From Baylisascaris procyonis (lineage: Eukaryota > Nematoda > Chromadorea > Rhabditida > Ascarididae), in the NCBI GenBank assembly GCA_037389465.1, contig JAZARR010000172.1, positions 2,232,001-2,296,000 on the forward strand: a DNA stretch of 64,000 nucleotides, in the 5' to 3' direction. Both the position numbers and the translations under genes were made by a program. This document shows, one piece after another, positions 48,504 through 64,000 of this stretch. Within the stretch, counting starts at the first letter, position 1. Each line of letters begins with the position of its first letter. The notes under the pieces were generated by a model. It did no database searches. It worked only from the letters and a program-made list of their open reading frames with translations, and was not told the origin of the DNA.

Positions 48504-48927
48504 ATGTTAAATGGTTTACGTATTAGTTCTGTTAGAATTCCCCTCCTTATTGGATTAAAGATTAAATATGCATCATTGTTGTTATGCTTCACTTTCTATG
48601 CCTTCTTAAACATCCTCTCTCATAGTAGAATTTTTCATGTAAGTGTAATAGTTATAGCAGTTGTTGTTGGTTTCTGGGCTTTATCTTTCGATTTTACTTC
48701 TTTACGAGAAAAGTGAGGCGGCCATCTAAAAGTAATTGACTTACCTCAATATTAAGCTTGGTTTTAGTAGAGTTTCCTCTCATTTTTTATTCAAAATACC
48801 TGAGAACTGATTTCAACTTTTTCTTTCTCATAGAGGAGGATTGATAGTTACTGATATGTTGGAGCGGAGCTATTTCTTAACAAGTGCCCAACAAACAGCC
48901 CATCGGATGTCTCGATTCCTGATATAA
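48504..48927 (+). CDS. Small multi-pass membrane protein
   Basis: Two exons, 48504-48712 (GAAAA|gtgagg) and 48834-48927 (acceptor TTTCTCATAG, stop TAA), joined in phase 2 to give SLREK|GGLIVTDMLERS; 100 residues. Two hydrophobic stretches, ASLLLCFTFYAFLNIL and VSVIVIAVVVGFWALSF, predict two membrane helices, followed by a polar tail with DMLERSYF and AHRMSRFLI. The start codon follows a long pyrimidine tract (CTCTCCCTCTCTCTCCC), and the frame is open further upstream, so the true start or an upstream exon is uncertain. A GTAAGT at about 48640 is an alternative donor. It lies about 0.6 kb upstream of the hAT-derived gene on the same strand. I do not recognise the family. Confidence 0.5.
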
Positions 48928-49512
48928 AAAATTTGCAAGAAATTAGTACAAGAAGAAGACCACAGTTTTAAAAAAGACAATCAGAAGAAGTAAATCGCCG
49001 AACGGCTGCAAAGCCTAATTAAGTAGCATTGTTTCTCCGCGTATTTGTGGGTGCAATCAGTCGCTTCGATTGTTTCTGCTAAAAAAAAAGTATATAACAT
49101 ACAGCCTCGCCGCTATCATTTGAGAACATCATCTTCATTTGCCAATATCCTAGCCTATATTATAAGCATATTTGCATATATTATTTGCTCTTTTGTAGGA
49201 CATCTTGCTGATATGTTAGAAAAAATAACTACAAAAACGCATAAGTAACATTCTAGTGGAAGAAAATGTATGTGGCGAACGATCGATGCACTTTTATATA
49301 TTTGCATAAGAGAACAATGAGATATTTAAAAAAATGCTCCTGATATGTTAATCGGCCATTTTAAGTTCGTCAATAGAAATAAGGAAATTAGCACATTCTC
49401 TTAGACGATGCGCTTTTTTCCATATGTGCACCTACTCTACCATTACCGATATAGGGCTTGACCTCTATCGATGTAACATATATTTTCTCAGGGAAAGATT
49501 TTTTCCAGCATA
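48928..49512 (+). other. Intergenic spacer between membrane-protein and hAT-derived genes
   Basis: AT-rich, no supported exon. TTTTTTCCAG ends at 49508, four nt before the next start codon, which looks like a trans-splice acceptor; two same-strand genes this close could be co-transcribed. Confidence 0.4.
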
Positions 49513-52500
49513 ATGAAACAGATTAACAATGGCATTGAGAATTTTGAGAGCGATGATGATATAGAGGAAGGAGATGAAAACGAAATGGCGACGCCAACAA
49601 ATATAGCGAAACAAGAACATCAAGGTACTTTATTGCTTATTTATTGAGAAGTTTTGCTTAGCATATTCTATGATATAATCGATTCTAGGTTTGTACCGTT
49701 ATTGCGATGATTTTCACACCATTATTATGGTACTTTCCAAAATTCCAATTTTGTATTTTAAGTGAACCTCAAGAGTTTCGAAAACCAGCTGAAAATTCGT
49801 TTTATTTGTTGAATAGTTCTTTCCGATGAAGCTGAATTTATCAGGTTTCCATGAATCACAGAAAACAACCTCAAAATCCTCTATCTTATCAATCTCCATT
49901 TTCGTAGTGGCAGAAAAATTCGTGTAGATAGTATCATTTCATAAGTAATCCTACTGTTACAGTTTGCAACAATTATCATCGTTTCTTAAACGTCGCCGAA
50001 AGCGATAAGAAAACTCACTTTAAGTGATATGCAAATCAGTGAAAGCATTAAGCGTTAGCAAAATTCAAAATCCTATTATTTACCATATCTTTCTTTGTAA
50101 ATGTATTAAGAAATTGATGCTAAATTCAAAATGATGTATGTCGCAATATTTCTTCGAAAATTGCATCCTTTCGAGTATCTTTATTTTTATTATTTCATCC
50201 TGTCGAATTGCATAGAAAATAGTGAACGATAAACTTGTATTTTAATTGATATAATGTTTCTTTTCGACTTATTCAATATACCTCATCTTACTCTTGTATC
50301 AATACTTTTTAGCAAATATTTGAATAGAAAAAAATTTTATTTAATTCGAAAAAATGCCAACAATATTAATATACGGTGGAAACACGCGTGTTTCGTCCGC
50401 TTTTCGATATCCTCCCAGTCAGAAGTCTAAATATATATAAAATTTTGAATAATTAATTCATATTTTTCATATGTATTAGGTGGAAATTTTTCTGCACCAC
50501 AGAAGAGGAAACGATCACGAACAAGTTTCGTATGGACGATGATCGAAGAAACAACCGACAAAATTAAATGCTCATTTTGTGGTAAATCGATTAAGACACC
50601 ATGTGCAACAAATATCACTGCACATATGGCTAGACAACATCCGAACCAATTGACAGCCGCACGTTCCACCTATGAGAGTGAAAAAATGCGACAAGGAGTA
50701 CCATTTCGACCGCTAAATCTTCAACAAGTTCTTTTTCGCTTTATTTTTTTTTTTTAATATATTTTTTTTGCCATTGAAATATGCTAAATACAAGGATAAT
50801 CAATATATGAAACCGTAATTGTGTTCTACCGGCTGGCTCAATCAAATTTGTCCTATAATATCGTAAACACATTTCATTTGTCATTACTCTTGCGATCTGT
50901 AATAAAAGTCCCATTTTTCCGGTGAAAACTTTGTTATTTTATAAAAAATTTGTCTTTTTTTTTTCAAATTGAAGTTTATCTTCGCTGGAATCATTTCAAG
51001 CGAGAATACTAAAAATATCTATACTTCTATTCGAAGTTATATTGCGCGTAGATTTTTTAACTAAGTGTAATCGATTGCATTTAGACCCCAGTCACTTAAC
51101 ATCCTTACGTCACAATCAGTTAGCATCCAGATATTTCCTGTTGCAATTTTTGTTAATATTTCTGATTCAACTCTTGAGGGCCAGAGATCTGATTTGATCT
51201 ATAATTGCTCCTTAATATAGGTATCAGGAGGTATTTGATGGAACTTTGTTATATTCTAATCGAAAAAATGATACAGTTTCACGCAAGCAACGAATTTGCG
51301 GTATGAATAATTGGACGATCTAATTAAAAAAAAAAAATCATTTTCAGAGAGTCATATTTAAATCAAAATTAAAGCTATTAAACTGACAATCATAATTTTT
51401 TTTAGGATTCACAATTCACTCACTATTTATTGTTCTATGACCTATATCGACATCCTATACGAAATCATCTCAATATTTCATGATTTCAGGTTGCACACGT
51501 TTCATCAAGTGCACCTGTTACACGTTTTGCTACAATGAATCAAAACAACAAGCAAAAGCTTGCAAGATTGTTTACTTTATCAATGGCAACCTCTAATACA
51601 CCAATGACGTTGGTGGAAAATCCATTTTTTAAGGTAGTTTCCTTTATTTATTAATGCCGTGATGTGTTCTCATGAAAAAATTGTTTTTTTTTAACTTCAG
51701 TTTGTTTTACTTAATTTTTTTCTCTCTTAGTGGCTTAGAAATAATAAAATTTGAAAATTCCAAAAAAAGATGATAAAGGCTGAAAACATTGAACAAGGAA
51801 TTTTTATTCACGTGGACTCTCTTCCACTACACCGATAATAGTCGTAAAATATAAATAAACCCTCACTCTCTGTTATGTTATTCCTCTACCTTCCTCTTCC
51901 CCATTTGATTTTTGCAAAAAAAAAAGGAAAATTGCGGTACTGAAAATTTCCGACATATCTACGACCTATTTGTTGGTTCTGCTTGCTGGCCATCAAGAAA
52001 TAACAGCACCTCAACCTTTGAACCACTCATAGTATTTTAGTGTTTTCTTCAAATTTATAATTTCCCAATGTGAAATGCTTTCTTCTTTATGCGAAATTTT
52101 ATTCACAGGAGTTCTCGTCGTGCATTCCCAATTTCACGCCTCCTTCAACGAGAACGCTAACAAATGCGATAAAAACGGAATATGGCGTTCATATCGAACG
52201 CATAAAGAAAATCCTAAAAGATGTGAACTCATTGGTTATATCAATGGCAATTTCAACAACCACACCAAATTGTGGACGTTCATTTCTTCATTTAGTTGGT
52301 CATTTTTTCGAGCCTGAAAATGGCCAACTTGTCTATTATCTACTCGATACAATAGAGATGGAACAATCGTATCCGAATGATTCTTTAAACGATCGCATAG
52401 AACAAATGCTCGAAATTTATGGAATCGGAGATAAAGTTTTTCGCTTTATAGGCGAAACTGGAATAAATATGAGAGCAATATTCAATGAACCATTCATATA

Positions 52501-55417
52501 CACTCTCATCGATGATATGGAAAATGAAGTGTTCGATATAGAAAATTTAAGCAGTAAACAAGCTGTTGAAGTTTTAGTCGAATATGCTGAAAATGAAGAA
52601 ATATTCAATGGAAATATGAGAGATATTCCGATAGAATTCTCCACATTATTCAACAACTATATGCAATCGGCTATCTATGCTCTAATGAGCGTAATGAAGC
52701 ATGGTTTCGAATCGAATGAATTAATGAAAGCAATGCAAAAACATATCAACGATATATTAAAAAAATTTTCGACGTCGGCAATTTTTATGAAAGAACTTTT
52801 AATTGAGACTGGTGGCAAGAGGCTATTATTTCCGGGTAATACCAGCTGGCTAACGACTTTTATGACCTATAAGTTAGCACCACCTTGTTTACATTCTTAT
52901 TTTGTGTTTATTTTATAAATATTTCAACGCGAATAAATTATTGCTTTAATAGAGGATTTGATCTCAACTTGAAGATAGATCTTAATTTTTTTTTTCAGTT
53001 GCATTTTGTGGCCATAAGATATTAGACTGTTATTTTATTTCACTTACTAGCCAATTCTAAACAACGAATAAAATATTTTCTCGATATTGAAAGAATTCAA
53101 GTGGAATATAATAGATTCCATTCCAAGAAAAAACTATTGTTAGAAAGATCTCGATTCAATTCTTCGCCTAGTGGGTTGATTTAAATTCTCGAAGAATATT
53201 CGTAATGGATTTAGTCTAACAATATTAATAGTTTGGCATTATTATCTATGAGCGATACGTTTATTATTGTCTTTACAGACGACTATTAGAAATTGAATCA
53301 TCAGTAAATATGATATTTGTTCGTCATAAGATTGCACCACTATCGCCTTCATTGATGCAACAAATTAACGAAACGGTGCGATTACTACAAAAATTCTATG
53401 ATATGGTAACAATTCTACAGTGCAACAATCGACCAACAATTTCACATATACTACCTGCTGTACTTGAATTACAGGAACATCTCAATGTTGGTTTCTTTTT
53501 TTCTTTTGAACATTTTTTAAAGTCATCTTGGACTTTCGGGGTTACACTTTTCAAAGAAGAAGGACATTTTGAAATACCCTCAACCCCCCGTTCCCCTCTT
53601 CATTTCCTTCTCAGCCTCTCTCACTTCCATGATCCTTTCTTTTCAAGAGCATTACTATATTCACTTAAATACATGATCTACAAAGTGACAATAAAATCCT
53701 CTCACTTCGCTTATTTCTTTTTTTTTGTTTTCTTTCGCAAATGATCGTGGCTTTCTCATTTGATTTGGAGCCATCTGAATCTCGTCATGCTTTGTGAGCG
53801 CCCAATTTTACACGAAGTGGATCACGAACGTAAACTTTTTTTTATTAAGGGCTTTATTTTTTCAATTTTTTAAAAATTTTTTTGACATCTTTCATATCAT
53901 TTTTTTTCATTTTAGACATTCACAATGTACTTGATTTTTAGAGCGAAATGTTAGTAAGGAAGATAGCAATTATGATTTCACTTCCGGAATTCTGTAAAAA
54001 CTTTTTTCCACGATTCTTCGTTCCATCTGCATTTGAATCATTTTTCTAATCTTTCAACGGCCTAGTAGAACATTAAAAAAAGTTGTACCTTAGTTACAAA
54101 TTTAGTCATTCGTCTTAACTATTAACCTTCATATTATAAGTTCATTTTTTTAGGTATGTGAGAATACGATGTCAGCTGAACATAGAGAAATAGCCGTCGC
54201 TCTTCAAGAAGCACTCAAGATTCACTTTTCGAATGTTTTACTGAGTGGTGAAAATGGAATTGATCCAATGTATATACTATCGACATTTCTTGATCGAAAT
54301 ACGGCATTCTTATTGACAAAATTTCAAAAAGAGAACGCTATCAATGCGGTAAAAAAAATGGTTAATACTCATTGTTGTTTCTTTTCGATTCTATAAAAAA
54401 AATTTAGCTAAAGCAGATTCAAGCTACAATCTTGAAGATTTTATAACATTCTAATAAATGAAATTAATTACTATTGAAATAGATAGAATCAATCAATATT
54501 TGAGTGGAAAATTTCAGAACTATTTATTATTTTTAATTCAATATAGCTGATTCATTTGAAAGTGTTGTTTTTTTTTTTTTTTTTTTTTTTTTAGAGAGAG
54601 AGAAAGAAAAGAGAGAATTCTGAACGTTGATTATTTATTGATCAATTTAAAATTGCCTAAACGTACTGCAAATTTTCTAGATCAAAAATAGCTCATATAT
54701 CTTATATTTTTCATTTATATCGATCTTTTTTCTTGTTGAATTCTCCCCTCCAAATGTATAGCAAAAAAAAAACAACAGATTAATGAAATTCCTTATTTTT
54801 CTCAGTAGTGTTTTTGTATACGATAACATTCTAAGAATATCCAATCTATAGTAATAACGTTTCGAATACATCTAAATTTGATCTGTTTTAGCCCGAAATT
54901 TTTTCCACTTAAATTTTATTTCTACTCATAAATTTTGAATTTTATTACTCATAATCGATATTTATTGATATTTTAGATTCGACAAATGACTATGCTTGAT
55001 GATGAAAATCATTCACAAAATAAAGAAGAGAGAGGATTTATAAATGCGAATAGATTTAATGATTCACCATATTCTTCACTAATGACTAAAGCAATCTTAA
55101 AAAGTCAAGAAGAAGCACTCGATTTGTCTTGTATCGAAAGCGCAGAAGTGGATAAATATGCTTCGGAATTTATTTCATGGCCAATCGATGAGAAATTCCT
55201 CGGTGGTATTGAATTTTGGCGTAACGAGAGAAAAACTTTCCCAAATATGTATTTATTAGCATGCAAGTATCTTTGTATTCCAGCTGCTTCAACCGATGTA
55301 GTAGGATGCTTTTCACAATTCGTAACATATAATGCAACGCAACAATTAAATATTAACGATGAAGTTTTGAAAGCCAAAATAATGCTAAAATTTAATCAAA
55401 ATCTTCTTCAATTATAA
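49513..55417 (+). CDS. BED zinc finger / hAT transposase-derived protein (ZBED-like)
   Basis: Seven exons, all phases matching: 49513-49624, 50480-50727, 51490-51633, 52109-52872, 53279-53486, 54154-54348, 54977-55417; 703 residues. An acidic N-terminus is followed by a BED zinc finger (FVWTMIEETTDKIKCSFCGK, then HMARQHP: C-x2-C, H-x4-H). The central hAT transposase fold includes NTPMTLVENPFFK, YGIGDKVFRFIGETGINM, FPGNTSWLTTFMTYKRLLE and SPSLMQQINETVRLLQKF. The C-terminus is the hAT dimerisation region (FWRNERKTFPNMYLLACKYL, CIPAASTDV). Family catalytic positions look lost: the usual DNG/DNxxN is here GETGIN, TRW is TSW, and the SxxxERxFS signature is STDVVGCFS. There are many introns, no terminal inverted repeats were noticed, and there are no breaks, so this looks like a domesticated host gene, probably a nuclear DNA-binding protein. 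Confidence 0.82.
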
Positions 55418-58354
55418 AAATCTATTCTCGCTTTATTCAATTATTCTATAATTATCTCATTTTGTGCTTTCAAAATGAAAAGATCGCATTGCAAAGGTAT
55501 ATGTGATTTGATATGAACCGAATGGGTTATGGATGAATGCTCACATCGTGTTCCTGATATTTTCGTAACGAAGATAATAGTATGCAGAACAAGGGTATTA
55601 TTGGTTTGATTCTTCTATTCGACTTCCTCCCCACTTCTTTTACTGAATCCAAAAATCGTATAGAAATCAAAAGAAGTGAAGCCATACGGACTGATGTGAA
55701 AGAAGGATAGAAAATATCCTTTATTTGTTCGTTTGCTTTATTCTGTATGCATTTTCGTGATGCAACTTATTGACAACCGAGAAAAATTTGCAAATTGAAT
55801 TGAATTTATGCTGTGTTGATGAGGAACAGTTTTTGAGAGAAAACAGTATACGTTATATTTTTCTTCGAGTTTCTTTATTAACGGATGTTATCCTTAAATC
55901 CGCCTAAAATCTCTCATCAATCGGTCTATCGAAATATTATGATGGATAATATGTTGGCTCATTTTTTTTTCTCTATGATAAAATATGCATTTTTTAAAGT
56001 TTATTTATAGTGGCATTTTATTGTATTTTTATTGTCAGTAATTATGCAAATGAAGAACACGAAATAGATTGTTGAACAATTCAATTACACGCTTGGCGAA
56101 ATTATTCTCGGAATATGAGCATTCGAAATGAGAACGTGAAGATATAAAGAAGTTAGACTTTTTAAAACGTTAGCATTTGCGTTAATGTTGAAGTCAGTAT
56201 AAAAATATGGCCAGTCACTAAACTTGAGCCTAATTCTAGCTCGAGCTTAATTTTAAGCTTTCAATCGATGTCAGCGGACTATAAAAACATTTATTTTCGA
56301 GGGAGGGGGAAGGGGATGGAGAGGGAGAGGAAAATTTCCAGGATAGCAGTGGATATCGCTTAGGTATACTCTACAGGCAAAAAACAATTGTTTTTACTAT
56401 TGCGACTTCCTTGTTATATTTCTCACTAAACGAAAGACTTTCTGCAGTTGTCCATAATATAGTACAGAAATTTCATTAGTTGAATATGTAGAAGACTTAT
56501 ATTCGAAAAGGATATTCTATTAATGCCCGCTAATTCTTTTATAACGCATCACTAAAATAATGCCTAGCGGTTCTAAAGATTGTCTCAATCCCCACTCTAT
56601 CCTCCGTTCCCGAAAGCGTAGGTTGAAATATCTTCATCACTTTTAGAGAATATTTGAAAGAAAGCATTCGGAAAAGGAGGAAAGGAAATCAGCGGGATGA
56701 AAAAATCTATGATTATAGATGACATGCAACCTCTGCATCTGCACTTGATTTCAGCCTCAACTTCGGTTAAACCATTATTGATACTGAACCCCGTTAAACG
56801 ATAGAATTTCAGTCGTTCATTTTAGAAATTCGGTTAGGAAGTTATTCGATGAAACTCCCGATCTAACTTTGAAAAGAATAATCTAGGCTAGGAAAGTGTA
56901 ATGACGCAAAATAAGAGGACGATGTCTAGCAAAAAAAAGTGCAATATTTCAAAAACATAAAACTGTTGGCCCTCGACACGTTCATTGCGGTATTTATATT
57001 TCGGATCTTATGAAAAAAAACTTCACATACCAGTAACCGTTGCAAACTCTTTCGGATAGTAGTAACAAAATTTGTGAAAATCAACGTGCAAGTTACATCT
57101 GATGACTTGAGCTCTTAATTATTCCGCTTCTTCAAAAGTGCATTCATAAACATATCATGCGTTCCCTCGCAACAATAACAACAACAGTCACACACCTCCC
57201 ACAGCCTAAGCAGACGAACCACTAGCTGTTGCTTCGCGACATGGACCGAAGCAACAAAAGCGCCAAACTGTTGAATAAGTCTCCAGGGCACACACTGTCA
57301 AGTGGGTTTATCGGTATGAAAGCAGAGAAATAAGAGAAATAAAATAGAGCAGAGAAGAGTATGTGTCACTGAGCTATATGCAACAGAAGAGTTGATGCGT
57401 GATCGTTTCATACAACACTATGTGACAATATTTTTAGATTTGCGCACAGATCAAAGGTTTTTAAAATGTTTTTTTTACTAAAAAACTTTGTCGAACTAAA
57501 AACCTCCCGTAAGAACCTAGAAACTATGAAAAATCGAAAAAAATTAGTGTGACGTATAATGATAGAGCAACTACAGATTCAAAAAGCGAAAATTTTGAGG
57601 TGATACAAAATTATGAAGAAATCTCATTGGTGCGATTAAATTGCGTAATGGTGCAACAATTTCAGCAATGTTTATAAAACTTTCAGAATTATTACATTAA
57701 AAAAAACTATTATAGTCCAGATCTAGTTTATTTTTGGAGCTTTTTAAAAGTTTTTTTGGACTCCGGAGCTGTTACTAAATTTCACATATTTTCAGAATTA
57801 GATTTTTGCCCACGTTCGAATAATTAGTGCTAGTTATCCATTGAAATTCGTTCTTTTTCTTGTAAGCACTTGTGCTTCGGTGGACCTTTTCCGACAACAG
57901 TCGAACCCTTCCTGCTTGCGTGAGACATCAGGAATATTATTGAAGAAGATTGATACTGAAACTATTCTAGAATAGTCATACTATCAGACTATTGAATCAA
58001 ATTTTCGCAACGGCATCCGGGAAATCCGGATCATTTCACGATTTTAATCACCAACCTCAGCACTATCAATTTTTTTCTGGCCCACATTTCGGTGAGAATC
58101 GTTCATGTCCTCTTCAAATACCCATCTTCAACTTACATTTTCCTCCTTGATTGATTGCACATTTCACTTATATTTTCACAGCTCAACAATAATGACAATA
58201 AATTATTTATTTATTTCATTGGCAAAAAAAAATCACATCATGCGGTCATTCAGAGGAATGTTGTTGAAGGAGCTCATATAATTTTTCTTTGCTTGTTTAC
58301 GCAAATATTACATATCGTGAAAAATTCATGGTCGCTAAGAGCCTCACATCTCAT
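55418..58354. other. Intergenic stretch between convergent genes
   Basis: AT-rich with purine-rich patches near 56.3 kb and less AT-rich fragments at 56.6-56.8, 57.1-57.4 and 57.8-58.1 kb that may be decayed repeats. No gene is supported. Confidence 0.5.
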
Positions 58355-58408
58355 TTTCGAAAGAGCCACTTTATTTATGACGTCGATAGCGTCATTACGT
58401 CTTGTGAA

Positions 58409-64000
<5,592 letters not shown>

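Noticed and set aside
57254..57346. Short frame starting MDRSNKSAKLL
   Set aside because: Thirty codons, no splice partner in phase, in a patch that looks like a decayed repeat.

Overview
The window is eukaryotic and very probably from a nematode. It is strongly AT-rich, long (TA)n tracts recur throughout, and introns end in the worm-type TTTCAG. Several start codons sit 0-30 nt after an acceptor-like site, as expected for spliced-leader trans-splicing. One gene is a two-DM-domain MAB-3, an architecture I know only from nematodes. I cannot name the species. Almost every real gene is split into exons too short to stand out as open frames. I assembled each gene by hand, requiring splice phase to match at every junction. 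The unspliced frames encoding runs of Tyr-Ile are just (TA)n repeats.

Layout. 0.1-2.6 kb (+): last exons of a Ser/Pro-rich protein with PPxY motifs. 9.7-13.0 kb (+): a three-exon gene for an 84-residue secreted peptide with eight cysteines in two exon-encoded modules. 16.6-27.1 kb: three copies of a roughly 2.2-2.6 kb duplicon, each carrying a two-exon LEA-like gene of 71-74 residues. Copies B and C are nearly identical and face each other as an inverted repeat; A is diverged but still open. Degenerate non-LTR retrotransposons lie between the copies. 31.3-33.1 kb (+): a three-exon Cys-rich secreted protein. 35.6-40.5 kb (-): a five-exon mab-3 gene with an apparent GC-AG intron. 48.5-48.9 kb (+): a two-exon, 100-residue membrane protein. 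49.5-55.4 kb (+): a seven-exon BED-finger/hAT-transposase-derived gene that looks domesticated. 58.4-64.0 kb (-): a TKL/MLK-like protein kinase, incomplete at its N-terminal end.

The rest is AT-rich non-coding DNA: (TA)n microsatellites, other simple repeats, tRNA-like fossils, a GC-rich retroposon at 47.2-47.5 kb, and a cluster of GATA cores upstream of mab-3. The genes do not form one pathway. The most unusual items are the hidden small secreted genes, the inverted LEA-like duplication and the domesticated hAT gene.
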